Shown here piece after piece: positions 34,145 through 47,000 of a stretch of DNA of 64,000 nucleotides. The notes beneath the pieces were generated by a model. That model saw nothing but the letters and a program-made list of their open reading frames with translations. It did not search any database and was not told the origin of the DNA. The position numbers and the translations under genes are program-made. Where the stretch lies: assembly GCF_036785885.1 (NCBI RefSeq), contig NC_092320.1:17981557-18045556 (forward strand), given 5' to 3'. How positions within the stretch are numbered: position 1 is the first letter of the stretch; the number at the start of each line of letters is the position of its first letter. The DNA is from Coffea arabica. Its lineage: Eukaryota > Streptophyta > Magnoliopsida > Gentianales > Rubiaceae.

Positions 34145-36379
34145 GCACCACGAATGGCTTTCGTGTGGATATCTCTGCGGTCATCCAATTTTTCTATCGA
34201 TGTTTCTACCTGCCTATAATATTTACACCAAAGGAGAAATTGAATTCACTTGTTGTCTTTATCTATGTAGGTGAATTCTAGGCAGAGCCAATCTAACACT
34301 TTGCAATTCCGAGTCTAGATTTAAAGAAATATTGGTTTAAGGATTCAAGTATACAAAACTCATGCCAAAATTGATAGGATCGGGTCAAACCAAAGTTGTA
34401 TTTAAAAAAAAAAAAATTTTGCATAAATTCTAGCACGCATAACCTATATCCAAATTTAAAGTTCAAACTCTAAATATGTAGCATGCATTTACCTTTACCA
34501 GCTAAAAGAGAAAAAGGAACTTCACAAGTAAGAAATGATTGAAACATAAATGGTGCAAACTTTTTGTTCTTAAAAAAAAATTTACTAATATAAATGTGCA
34601 AGTTTTTATGAATCTCGAGTTTGCCGTATAAACATAGAATGATTTTCAATATGAATTTATTATATCACCTATTAGTTTTAATTCACCAAACTTAAACAAA
34701 TTCCAATTCTCAAAACTTGCTTTACTATTGTTTCCAACAAAGATCATTTTCACCAATAACAACCGCAGAAAAGATTAAAAAAAAAAAAACACAAACACAT
34801 AAGTCCATTGCTGCAATTTTTAGATGCCTCCCACCCCACCCAAAAAAAAAAAAAAAAGGTTTCCCGGTTGCTCATCAATCAGAAGGAGTTTCCTCATTGT
34901 TTCCTGATTTTTAACCAAATGTGTATAATAGCTTAAGAAAACGTTGTACTATTACAAGAAACTCAGGGGCACGTCAAGTACCCATAGAAACCGAGGAAAA
35001 GAGCGAGTTGATATCTGCCGGTGCCGGAGGAGGCCGTTGGGTTGGACGGGTTTTCACAACTGGGTGGGCGGAGTTAAATTATTTTTCGAGTCGAAGAGAG
35101 GATTACTAAACTTGGATGAATAATTAAGTAAAAGATTCAGACTACAATGTCACGAAGTCTTCTCTCTACTTTTTTTTTTTTTTTTGTTTGAGTTTATTAG
35201 AAATATAACCTTAATTCATAGTTTTCATGTGATAAATTATATTACATTTTTGTGCTATTTGATACAATGCAATATGTTACACTCCTATTATTTATATCAC
35301 AAACATACATATAATTTGTGTTGTTTTTAGTTCTTCTCTAGATTATTAGAGACACTCCTTACATATCTACTTCTACTTCTATGGTTTGATAATCATCGTC
35401 AAACCTTTTTTTTTTTTTTTTTGATGAAGTGTAGCAATAATGTCGGCAACTTCTTTCTTTTCCCCAGCTAATTTCTTCTCCTCCTCATTTTCTCCCATCC
35501 TTCAAGTTTTTTCCAATCACTTGTTTGAGCTTTTCGATTGATTCAGGGTTTGAAAATTGAAGAAAAAGTACGACAACATCTTGAGTACACTTACCCGTAG
35601 AGTGTGAGTCTTACCATGTCAGTAAAATCTCGCTTAATCTCTAACATTTAAGAACGATGATTTATTTTATTTTCAATTGACTCTTGCTAACAGTTGTTTC
35701 TTCTTTTTTTACTCCAAATCTTTGGAGTCTGGTTATTTGCTTTCTTACAAATTCTTACAACTATAACATGATTATTTTGGTTAAATAATCATACAAAACA
35801 TACAAAAAATAAAAAAAAATAAAAAAAACTTGGGTAAAAATCAACATAAAATTAAAAGTGTGAAAAGTTGTCAATTATTAGTCCAACCATGGAGTTCTTA
35901 ACGTGATATTGTTTGCTAGCTGATTTTGTTGTTTTAAGAGTTTGTTAAAAAAAAAAAAAAAGAATTCGAAGATTTTGAAGAAAAAAAAAAAAGAAACAAG
36001 AGGTGGCATTGGGAGGGCAAAAAATAAAAAATAAAAAAGGGCAAGAAGCTCTGGAAAATAAAGGAACAACTGCTCCGGAAAATAAAGGAACAACTGATAA
36101 TTACAGTGGTGCAAGAAAATAGGAAAGTAATTAATGAGATAAAGATTAAATGGGATTTTGCTGATATGGCACGATTAGATTGATGGGTGTATTCATTATC
36201 AGGATCATTCTGGTATACTTTTTACACATAACTTTGATGTATCTTTTTACAAAAATCTATCAGATATTTAACATATTTATTCATCTTTATGAGAAATTTA
36301 AAAATATTTAGTTAATCTTTAATGGATATGTTGTAAAACCCTGTAACTTTCTATCACAAAATAGGAGACCGCAGTCAAA
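34145..36379. other. RLK 3' flank and AT-rich intergenic DNA
   Basis: Positions 34145-34540 match 3795-4200, and 34862-35070 match the flanks of the hAT element at 23.05-25.03 kb. An AT-rich insert at about 34553-34690 is absent from the other flank. From 35.1 kb on there are long T or A runs (35170, 35406, 35947, 35979) and a doubled 'ggaaaataaaggaacaactg' (36052, 36077). I see no gene. Confidence 0.5.
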
Positions 36380-36401
36380 GGAAAAGCAAAATGCGAAACC
36401 T

Positions 36402-36849
36402 ATGGCAGATCAAAGCAACAATGGAGCTGACTCTAAGCTGTTAATCCCCTTGCAAACTTTCGCTACTTTGGCAAGTCTTGTTTCATCCCAAAGCCTTCAA
36501 CCCTTCGACTCCCAAATCATGATCTTTTCTCCTCCTCAAACGTTGCTTCTTTTAAAGCAGGCAAAGGAACTTGGGCCTCCTCTGCATGCAAAATAAGTTA
36601 CAAGAAGTCCATCAAAAGTGTTGGCAAGGTAAAGTATAAATCTTCTGATGATGATAATGTTGACGAAGAAATTAATGATGCTAACGATGACGCTGATGTT
36701 GCTGATGCTACATGTGATGACGGTGATGGTGATGTTGATGATGAATCTGGTATTAACGATGACGCTGATGATGAAATTAATGATACTGATGATCATAATG
36801 ATGTTAATGAAGTTCCAGCTAACTCTTACAACTCTAAAGAGGTTAGCTA
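36402..36849 (+). other. ORF remnant with Asp-rich low-complexity tail
   Basis: An ORF starting MADQSNNGADSKLLIPLQTF (36402) continues in a second frame from about 36560 as TWASSACKISYKKSIKSVG, then KVKYKSSDDDNVDEE. It then enters about 55 residues dominated by D, N, E and A, and stops at 36849. The GAT/GAC-rich DNA is minisatellite-like. Whether it was a gene or the 5' part of the adjoining LINE remnant is unclear. I recognise no domain. Confidence 0.3.
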
Positions 36850-37170
36850 CTAAGCAGAGAGTTTATTCTTGGGGGATATATTATGATCCTGTTTGTCAGT
36901 TCTGTTCTAGCAAAACTGGGACACTTGGCCGCTTGTGTTTGTCATGTTCCTATTCTCAAGTGCGGGAGCACGTTCAGTCAAAACGTCTGGTTTTCAGGAT
37001 CTCCACAGAGTGGGAGAGTAAGTTTCAATGGATGATTAGCCATTTCTTTCAAGATATCTTACACAAATCAGGTACTTAGAGTTACCTTTGGAGCTGCAGT
37101 CTTATCATATCTGATGCAGCAGGAATAGGAAGGTTGTTGCTCCAGGAATACTCACTCATTCTATCCTGAA
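36826..37170 (+). mobile_element. LINE remnant, reverse transcriptase zinc-binding region
   Basis: The frame reads LKRLATKQRVYSWGI, then DPVCQFCSSKTGT, then RLCLSCSYSQVREHV, followed by EWESKFQWMISHFF. This is the zf-RVT region found at the C-terminus of plant L1-type LINE ORF2, where the family has LPTKxRL-WGI, C-x2-C and a W-x2-HF segment. After 37079 the similarity continues in other frames (VTFGAAVLSYLMQQE) with stops. No reverse transcriptase or endonuclease domain and no poly-A tail can be seen, so this is a short decayed piece. Confidence 0.6.
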
Positions 37171-39685
37171 GGAAAAGTGTGGGGAATACTTGCTGGTTGG
37201 CATTGAGGTCCTTGAAGCAAAAGAAATTACTCCTTGCGTTTTGAGCTGAGTACTCATTTTCCAATATTTGATAACTAGGCATACTGTTTACTTGTTCTTA
37301 TTTTAGTTCCTGATGCATAGCTACTCACATAGGTTGATTACAGAATTTTTTTTTTAATTCTGCAGATTTTAGCTACTCACATAGTTAGAAAGTTGAAAGC
37401 GCTATTTGATTAGTGGTGCTTTTCTGTCTCAATTCCATTCTAGTTTTCGGACAAGAAAATTTTTATACTTATTCATCCTCCAAGTCCAATCTCACCTTAT
37501 TTAATTTTGGAATTGGATATTGGCTAGTATCTCATTGTTCTATTTGTAGTGTGTTTTATTCTTTTGTCGGTTTCAATTTTTTGGTTAGCCAAATGGATGC
37601 CGGAGCAGGTCCTATCGAGCAAACCACGTCCTTCAAAGGAATCGGATATGGGCTAGTGTATCACTGCTCATTTTTTATCAACCAACCCATAATTTTTCTT
37701 TTTTCATTTTTCTCTAATCACATTATCTATTCCTTTTATTTGAATTGATTATTTGTTAATAATACTTCTTATATTATCATAATTGTTACAAAACTATTGC
37801 TAATGTGATATAATATTTGAGTTGTTTTTGTGGTGGATAATATGTTAAGAAAATAGGAAAATTAAACAGCCTAGGGGAAGAGAAATGTAAAAAAAAAGCT
37901 GTTCTTTCATTCACTCAAATGGAACCTCAGTTTTCTATCACTTTGTTAGAAAGGAGGTAACCCCTATTTATAGTGGAAAGTATAGCAATTAGTTCTTCAT
38001 CATAACATAGTGATACAATCTTTTTATAAGACATGATAACTTTATCAATTGTCGTACCAGCTTTATTGAGATTCATAATAGATTTATCGAAAATCATGCC
38101 ATCTTTATCACCTTAAAAGTCGTGATAGTTTTATTATCTCGAAAAAAGTAAAAGACTTATCACCATCTAGGGGATGAAATAAATGTGATAGATATCCACA
38201 ATATTAATTATTTCATAACAATAATTTCATTTTTTAGCATTCTATTAGCATATTGCCCATACTAATCCATTTATGTTTTTAATTAATCATTCTTTTTCTT
38301 CTAAAATTTCTTCAATAACTATTATGTTTTCTGTTGTAATGTTCAATATCGTTTTCAAGCATTGCCTTCCAAATTATTTTTTTTACAAATTTCATTACTT
38401 GATAAATAGAAAGTTTGTATATCCAAAAGGTTGGGTTCAAGACCTCCCACTTACAAAAAAGAAAAAGTTAAAAAAAACTCCAAAAGAATTTGTCAATACT
38501 ACTGAATTCTATTGTTAATTCCAACAATCTAAAAAAAAACAAATTCTAGAAGTAGTATGGTGACTAAATGAAATTTAAATGGGCCTGGCTTGATATAGAT
38601 AGTGTTAATAGAGTATTCTAATTCAATATCTGAAAAAATGGTTTGAAACTATATTATATAGTTTGAAATCATTACTCTAATGTAGAAATACATTATCAAT
38701 CCAAATAAAAGGATCAACTAATAAAAAGTTTGTATTCATATTTAAAAAAATTCGTATCCTTTTAGATCCAAATTGAGCCTTAATTAAAAATTTTTTAATA
38801 TTAATTAATATGAATTTTAATTTTATTTGTTTAATCAAAGGGTTCTATCCATTTTTTATTTGAGGTGAATTCGAAATTGTTCGAATTGTGTAATCATCAA
38901 TTACTTCAATTTAGAAAGAATATGTGTTCCTTGTAAAGCACCATTAAAAGCATTTTATCATAATTTTGAACTATTGTCATGATTGCTTATCAAAAAATAA
39001 ATATGGTATACAAAACTTGACATTCTTTCTTTATATTTGTGCTAACAATTGCTTTGGAAAGTAATTAAACTTTATAAATTGAAGGTATTTTGGGATATTC
39101 GTTTAAATTGTTGATCAAGTCTAACGTTTGGTTACCAAAAGTATCAAATCAAAGGAGATAAGTGTAAGTTTTAAAATTTCAAGAGAGCTCAATGAAATTG
39201 TCAAAAATTTCCAGGAAGGTTTATGAAATTATCATTATAATTTTTAGTTATTAACCCTCAATATCGATAGATCAAACATGACTTTCAATGAAGAAAATTT
39301 AAATTGAAAGCGGTTGATAAATTAAAAGAGAACTAATTTTTTTTTTTTTTAAGTACTTATCCTCCCTTTGTTGACAAGTAGTTTAATACAAGACTACCAA
39401 TATTAGAAATATAATGTAAATAAATTCACGAACTTAAATGGTGCAAGGAAGTTAATACTAAATATGAGAGGAAAATTGATCAAAAGCATAAAAAAAATCC
39501 AAACAACCCATATGTATAACGTGACGACCCTCTTGTTTCCATTTGCATCGAAGGAAACGAAGGGAAAGGAAAGAAAAGGTTACAAAAGGTTACCAATAGA
39601 AAAGAAAGGAAATGTTAGTGGAGGAAAGTGGTTTTCATGATTTCTTAAATTAAGTATAGAAAGAAAAACAAGAATAAATTAGATT
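37171..39685. other. AT-rich intergenic DNA, possible LTR remnant
   Basis: Positions about 37850-38180 have the look of an LTR ('ctatttatagtgg', then repeated 'gataactttatca/gtgatagttttatta' motifs). I find no paired copy, primer-binding site or polyprotein. The sequence around 38425-38465 ('gggttcaagacctcccact') resembles the end of a MITE. No gene is seen. Confidence 0.3.
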
Positions 39686-40217
39686 TGTTGTTTGGTTTAA
39701 GGAAGGAAAAGAAAGGAAAGAAAAAGTGCTAGTTTTTTTGCTTTTAAAATTTTCCGATGTTTTTAAAATTTTCCGATTAGGGAGAGAGGGATTGGACTTA
39801 AGAAACGAGGAGACGGTGGGAGAATTTAAATGCAGGACCTCTAATTATTGGGACCCCAACCTCGTCACTAAATCAAGACCTCCTCAATAAGTATTAGTTA
39901 ACTAGCAAGAAATGAAAAAAATGAAAGAATTTAAATGCAGGACCTCTAATTATTGGGACCCCAACCTCGCCACTAAATCAAGACCTCCTCAATAAGTATT
40001 AGTTAACTAGCAAGAAATGAAAAAAAATGAAATTTTAAATTATTTCATTTAATTTGGTTCCTTCACTTTTGTGCGGAAATCAAATCTTACAAAAATAACT
40101 CTTTCCCTCCCAATCATTTTCTTTCCTCCCTCAAAAATCAATCCAGACAAAAAAAAAAAATTCAAAGCTTTCCTATTCTTGTCCTTTCATTTCCCTCACA
40201 TCTCTCAATCCAAACAA
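39686..40217. mobile_element. Foldback/MITE-like element, purine-rich ends
   Basis: The left end TTGTTTGGTTTAAGGAAGG resembles the complement of the right end (TTGTTTGGATTGAGAGATG), with purine-rich sequence inside one end and pyrimidine-rich sequence inside the other. It has no coding capacity. A 105-bp tandem duplication (39821-39925 and 39926-40030) lies inside it. I did not find a clear target duplication. Confidence 0.5.
39821..40030. repeat. 105-bp tandem duplication
   Basis: Two copies starting 'agaatttaaatgcaggacct' at 39821 and 39926 are identical over nearly their whole length, differing at a C/T in 'cctcgtcac' versus 'cctcgccac' and in the final A run. The duplication is recent. 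Confidence 0.9.
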
Positions 40218-40697
40218 TGCCTAACTTATGGAGAAAAGGTTGTTAGGAGTTAAACTCTTGATTCAGAAAGATTGAGCTATAATTTATGGCTTCACTTTGC
40301 ACTAATTTCCCAATTGACAATGAATACCTCACTATTTATTTAACAAATCTAAGTCCAAGGAAAGTTATTTAATGATACTTAGTCAGTGTTGAAGATACAC
40401 ATACACTAGATGTATGTGCAACCAAAATAAAAAATATTTTTAAACTTCATTTGCTTCTTGATTTAGGGAATATCGAAGAATATTTAAGAAATTACAAGTC
40501 TTTAAGAATATTGACAAGTATGGCTAGGACCGTCAATAGGATTGGATTATCCAAACTCGACCTGATCGACCTGAAAAAGTTGGGACTGAACCTTAGGTTT
40601 AATTAGGTTGGGTAGAGTTTGGGTTTAGATATAGAACCCGATTAGGTTGTGAGGCCAAGTCTGATTAAAGCCTGACCCAAATAATTCTATGTATACA

Positions 40698-40704
<7 letters not shown>

Positions 40705-40739
<35 letters not shown>
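40705..40739. repeat. (TA)n microsatellite
   Basis: An uninterrupted TA dinucleotide run of about 17 units, next to a degenerate element rich in 'gacctgatcgacctg' type repeats (40515-40680). Confidence 0.9.
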
Positions 40740-40743
<4 letters not shown>

Positions 40744-41146
40744 GTAATCACGTAAATAATGTACAATTCTACATATTACAATATATGTGTGAGTTAGGCA
40801 TGAGCCTTATAATCTGAAACCTGAAAATCTTATTTCTTTTGCACTCACATTACACGATTGACAATCATAGATATGGAAAATTGGAGAAATGTACCGTGAA
40901 GTTGTGTATAACATGTTGGTTGGAGAACTTTAAATGGCATTGGTTCATGATTAATTTATAGCTATGTGGATAACACTGATATGTTTTTTTTTTTAATTAA
41001 TATGTTCGAAGTATTTTATCCTTTTTAACAGGAGTACAAAGAAAATATTTAAAGTGACCACTATCTAGTCGGGGGAAAGTACAAATAATACTTAATTATG
41101 TGAAGATTTAGTTATACTTAATCATGCAAAGATTCAGTGAGATACG

Positions 41147-42181
41147 GTCATGGTTTCAGAATTGTCGGTTCCGATTCAAAAATCGACGGTTTTGATTCTT
41201 TGTAAGGGTGGAACCTCAATTAGCCCTTATAAGTATGATTATGATTTCGGATTCGATTCCGATTTTATTTTGGTTTCTTTCAGTTATAGTTTCAATTCTT
41301 TTTGTTATGTTTAAACACTTATTCTTATATAATTGATTCTAAAAAAATATAGCAATGAATGTAAAAAAAAAACTTTATTGTATTATCATGTGTAAGGAAA
41401 AAATAAAAAATGATGCAAATTTAATTAAAAAAATCTCATTGTTGATTAGATTAAATTGGTCTTGGATTTAGAGTAGTCATGGCATATAAACTTACTACTC
41501 CCCCTGTCCCATTTTGATAGTTCTAGTTTTTTTTTTTTTTTTTTGTACACAGTTTAAGAAAAAGTAGTTAACTTTGTTGAAAAAACAAATTTAGATTGCT
41601 ATTTTTCTAAAATACCCTTACATTAAATACAGTTGGCTTTCATATATCAATATGTTTTGGAAAATTTAAATACATTAATTGGGATAGGTTATATTCAACA
41701 CTAACAATTTATATTAAATAAGGTAGTTTATACTTTATAGTAATAATAACTTACATTAAATAAGGGTATTTTAGATAAATTAAAAGACAACTACATTCTT
41801 CAATTGAAAAATGGACTATAATTTGGGACAGACGAAAAAGGAAAACAAAACTATCAAAGTGAGACGGAGGGAGTAATAGAATGAGACGATGGATTGTTGG
41901 TCTAGGATTAGAACTACTGATATCATGTATTGACTATTGATATTGGACTCTAAATTGACCAAATAGGTTTAGATAGCAAATATTTGTTTAGACAGTTTAA
42001 ATAGGTCCTAAACTACCCGTTCCGATTTCAGTTCAAATTTTTGGTGAATTTGAATCTAAACCTTTACTCATAGTTTTGGTTTCGTTTCCAGTTTTTCAAA
42101 GTTCAGTTTCGATTCCGATTCAACAAATTATCGAATCGATTCCAATCCGATTTTGATTCAAACTTGAACCATAGCCACCCC
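41147..42181. mobile_element. TIR element with nested Stowaway MITE
   Basis: The left end (tcatggtttcagaattg, then cggttccgattcaaaaatcg) resembles the inverted right end (ggctatggttcaagtttg, then aatcggattggaatcg). The flanks on both sides share 'atgtgaagattta', 'atacttaatcatg'-like sequence. There is no ORF. A Stowaway element sits inside at 41498-41873. The boundaries are approximate. Confidence 0.45.
41498..41873. mobile_element. Stowaway MITE (Tc1/mariner)
   Basis: The terminal inverted repeats are CTCCCCCTGTCCCATTTTGA on the left and the complement of CTCCCTCCGTCTCACTTTGA on the right, flanked on both sides by the dinucleotide TA. These are the family hallmarks. It is 376 bp, AT-rich and non-coding, and it is inserted into the larger TIR element at 41147-42181. 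Confidence 0.88.
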
Positions 42182-42549
42182 TTGATTTAATTATATCTAA
42201 CTATGTGAAGATTTAACCATACTTGATTATGATAAAAAAAAAGTCCAAATTCAAATTAACAAATATTAGAAAAATCAAGACAAAATAAGAGCAAAATTAA
42301 AAAAGAACAAAATGCCAAGAAAAATGTGTAACCGTCACTATCCTACTAAGACGGTAGGAACCGATGCATTCACACTCATGGAAATCCAACTGGGGTCCAT
42401 CTACCATTAATCCCAGACGAGTACGGACAAGATTTCCATGCCAATTATACCCTTCTATTTACAAATAAGTACAACAGTGCCACTGCTGCGTCTTTCTTCC
42501 TGTGCATCCATCCCGGTAGCCACTCTGTCACTCTGTGCGTAAACTCTCC

Positions 42550-42639
42550 ACTCTCTCGTTGCTGTCATCATCAATCTCTCCCAAATTTCAGTGCGTGACT
42601 GTGTGTGAGCTCTTCCGTGGTGGTTTCGATCATTTTCAG
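42550..42639 (+). promoter_or_regulatory. Probable 5' UTR exon of the Rho-N gene
   Basis: A CT-rich, GC-richer stretch ends with CATTTTCAG followed by GTACAATG, a plausible donor at 42640. The acceptor would be 'catattgcag' at 44001-44010, 19 bases before the start codon, so the 5' UTR would contain a 1.37-kb intron. The transcription start is not determined. Confidence 0.45.
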
Positions 42640-44029
42640 GTACAATGCTTTGGTCTTCACTTCGCAAAATTTCAACTTTTTACTGTTATTAGTTATATCA
42701 TTAGAGCTCAGTTGATGGAGTTGGTGAGGAAAGATGGAATTTTTTTTGGATTGTCTTTTTGGCTGTGTGAGTGAAATATGAAAATTTTCGAACTAGTGAA
42801 TGTATTGTTGTTTTCTTCAGTTTGGAACGAGTAATCATAGTTCTGCATTGCTGAATTGTTTGATGTTGCGTTTATGTGATCAAGGCCGCCTAGATGATTG
42901 ATATAACTGGGGATTTTTCTGCTTTTTTTTTTTTTAGTGTCTTCTTTTTTGAATTCTGATTTTTTTCCGAGCAATTAAATTTGTGCATGCTTGTGAATAA
43001 TGTGCAAATGAATAAGTGGACGTGTAAAATTATCTATTTTTTCTTTAAATTTGATTTTTCTATGTCTATGTTGGATACAAATGATTATACATGTGTGTGT
43101 GGGGAAAGTGTATCACTTGCAAGGATCTTCTTCCCTAATGCTACAGAGCAATGGTACCATTGGGGTGAGACGCTTGTCGCAGTTGATCAGCACCTTCTCT
43201 ATTACTGTTAACAACTCATCCATATTGTCCCCCACATCCTTTCTTGCTAGATGATATTTCTGCCTAAATATTCAGTATTTGTTTTAAACAAATTTGTGCA
43301 TGTAATTAGATAAATCAGCTTGATATGGTGATTATAGGTGTTCTTCAATTAATTGCTCTTCCAATTACAGCATGACACTGCTAGTTTCCATTTAGTACTA
43401 AATGAAAAAGTTGAAATGATACCTGTAAGATAGAGGGAACAAAGGCTATGTTCATTCCTATTACAGTTGCCTTTCATATCTATTGTTTCCAAGCTGCTGC
43501 ATGATAAGATAAACTAGCCCTCATGATCCAGAGGATAAAGCTTTTCTCAGTATACGCTGAGTGATCATAAGTAATGGTGGAAACAGTATAAGAGAATTCA
43601 TGAAATGACTCCAATGTTTCAGAAAGATTCCATATATGATAACTCAGTAAGAGACAATGGAAAGCATGAAAGTTTGCTTTTAACCAAAGACTCAGTTTTG
43701 GATTAGACTCTCCAACTGTGAAAATTAGACAGGAGGAAAATGCTGACCAATGACTTGGATGTATGATCTTCATGCTATCAAGGTATTATATAATCTGCAT
43801 GCTAGCAGGATCACTGTTGCATGGGATGAACTATCTTGTTCTAAGTTAATGCTGAGATGGCCTTTTAATCATCTTTCTTCTTTTGAAAATCCGGATGTGT
43901 ACACTACTGATATTCATTTATTTACAGATTCAACAGCGGATATCCGTTGGAAACATGTTCTCTGTATGACCAAAATATTTTATCATCATATTTTTGTGCT
44001 CATATTGCAGGTCGGAATTGACTAAGACT

Positions 44030-47000
44030 ATGGATTCTTCTCTCTGGGATCCACCAATTTGTGAAGGTTGCTCTGCCTTGTTATTTTATTAGCTAAATGA
44101 TTCAAGTTACTACTGGTGGTTGTTTAGACTGAAAAAATTACTAGAACTCTGTATAGATTCAAATTTTAAAAGATGGAAATTTTCTATTTCACTAAACCTA
44201 AGTTCTTATTTTTGTTTGTGTAATTTTTGGTTACAGATGACAGTGCTGATTTTACAGGAAATTGGCAGTCTGATTTCTCCTCTGGTGTGGGGCGCGGTTA
44301 GTTTATCCCCTTTACAATGTTTGCTAATCAGTTTCTTTGGAGACTTTTTTTAGACTGACTTAAGGTCCCCTCTGTTCCGTTATATGTATGTCATAGATGT
44401 CATGGAAGAAGATGCTATAAATGAAAGGTGTTGTATCGAAGTGCTGAAAAGACTGATACCTCAGGCTGATGCCGAGATAAAGGAACTTGAGGAAGAAATT
44501 GTATTTCTTCAGGCCCAAGTGGCTTTGGAAGATGATGCTTGGGCTAAGAAATGCTTTGATACTTTGACGGAGAGGATCAAGGCGCTAGATATCTCGATTC
44601 AGAGATTGAAGAATGAAAAAGTGCAACAGCAACAAGGACAGGCGTCTAGTTCCCAAACACATGGAGATCCTGCTCAGAATGAAAAGCAACAAACAGAAAA
44701 TGAACTAAACTTTGGTTTCCAAACAGATGGAGATCCTGCTCAGAATAAAAATCAACAAACAGAAGATGAATTGGATGTTTGTTTTCAAACAGATGGAGAT
44801 CCTGGAAAAATTGAAAGCCTACAAACAGAGGAGGACCTTGATTCTCACATCCAAACATGTAAGGAACCTTCTCAGAACCAAAAAATACAATTGGAACATG
44901 AGATGCGTGTTCTTTGCCAAACACATCTAGAACCTGCTCAGATTGAAAACCTGCAAGCGGAACATGAGCGGGATTTTAATTTCCAAACAAATGGAGATCC
45001 TGGTCAGGATGAAACACTACAAATGGAACATGAAATGGGTGTCCCTCACCAGAAACATGGAGAACCTGCTCCGAAACTGAGTGAAATACTAAAAGCTCTT
45101 CTGGAAAAGTACTACTTTCCAAACAGAGATAAGCAGGTTTGTGTAATACCTGAATTTTATCCTGTTGCTCTGCTGCCCCACTAAGCAAGTTGGCATGGTT
45201 AATTGATTAGACATAGTTCGCTGGATTTTCTTGTTTGTAAATAAGTGCACTGGTTGATGTGAAGCTGCTGAAAACCTGTTCTGGATTATTTCTGCTCTGG
45301 TTATTCTGTAACGTGTCCTGTCACTGTGCAGAATATGTATAAATTTCCTATCCAATACCTGAAGATATCTGAGACCTTAGCTGCTAAATGCTTCATACCA
45401 CGTTCACTGGTATTAAGCATCTCAAAAGCCAGATAGATGTATGACTGAAAGAGTTAGGCTTGAGTGTATATTACCGGGTGAGGTATTTGAGAACTTATTC
45501 AAAGTAACTTTCAGGGAAAGAAAACCTTTTCTTTTGCTCTAGGACCAATCAACATTTTTTTAAGAATTAAGGAAGTAAAACAGCTTCATCGTTTACATGA
45601 ACTGGATCAGGTGAACAAATCACTTTTCTCTTCCTCTTGTTCATCACGTTTTCTGGGGAATAATGGTATGGGCTATTGCGGATTTAAATTATAATCATGA
45701 CTTTGCATGCCAACGTGATGTACTTTTAATTTAACATCTTCTGCACTTTTTGTATATGGTATTGCTGGCAAATGTGATGTTAAATACACCATCTTTACCT
45801 ATATGTATCACTGGACATTTGATGTCATCTTGGTGTTTTGGGTGATTTGGAATTTGTATTTATTTCTTGTAAGACAACTTCTTCCCTATTTGTGGAAACC
45901 TCCATTACAGAGTTCAAGTTTCAATGCTGAGAAGCTCGCCGCTCTCCAGTCCACAGATGAGACCGGCTCGAGCAATGCTGAAGCAGTAGCCTGTGCTGCC
46001 AAATCCTTGAAAGAGGTTTCTGAACCTTTTAATCTGGAAGTTTCAGAGGATGCGGAAGAGAAAGACCAGGTAAAGACAACCTCCTTACATTATTTTGCAG
46101 TTCCTAGCATGGCTGCTCGGCGAAATCTGTCAAGTGCTAACTTGTGACTCATTTAGACTACAAGATATCCTTTCTTTTTGTTACATTTTCATATTGGTTT
46201 TCTCCAAACAATGATCAGAATGGAGATACCACAATCATCAACTCGTTCCCAAATCTTTCTGAACATGCAAGTGAAGTATCCACCAAGAGAAAAATGATGG
46301 AGATTGATTCAAGCATTGAGATAGCACATGGAACACGAATACATGATTCAACAACCAAGGCAGTGAAGAGGATGTATACCCCAGACATTCAGAAGGTACC
46401 TACCAATCAGTAACAAAGTTAGGAATCAATTACTCCATAAATGTACAAATTTTCTTTTGACTTTGCTAACCTCATGTAACAAACAGGAAGCAACTGCCAT
46501 GATGATGGATACCAGTGCGAATGCCTTGAGCCACATAGCCGGTTCAAGCAGTGGAACAGTGGGCTGCAATCTTTCTGAAGAAACAGGCGGGGCAGTCACA
46601 GTACAGAATTTCGGAATTGAAAGCACTAAGTTGAAGCCATCTCCAAATCCCGCAGAAACCACTATTACAGAAACTGATATGGTATGAGATGTTTCTTATG
46701 TATCAAACTGATAAACAAGTTCGGCCTAATCATTTGTGAGACTCTTGGTTTCTGGCTTCTTTAGTTTGATGTAAGCGACAGTGATGTATCCTTTCTTCTT
46801 GTTACATTTTCATGTTGTAGACGTGACTTATCAGTTGTACATATTATTATATTATAAATAAACATATCTTATAATAACTATATTTAAAGTTAATTCTTGT
46901 GAAGTCACTCCGTATGAAATTCTCAATGCAGGTCAAAATAGGATCGATATATCATATTTAAATATCTAAACGAGGATGTAGAATATCTGCACAATGTGCA

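Noticed and set aside
36648-37079. A 143-codon ORF starting with many M, L and T residues
   Set aside because: The first 60 codons are a shifted reading of a GAT-rich minisatellite. Only the later part (LINE zinc-binding motif) is meaningful.
38425-38445. 'gggttcaagacctcccact', resembling a tRNA T-arm
   Set aside because: No acceptor stem, D-arm or anticodon arm can be drawn around it; such text is common in MITE ends.
42981-43254. ORFs of 76 and 67 codons upstream of the Rho-N gene
   Set aside because: They lie within the probable 5' UTR intron, and neither has splice borders or motifs.
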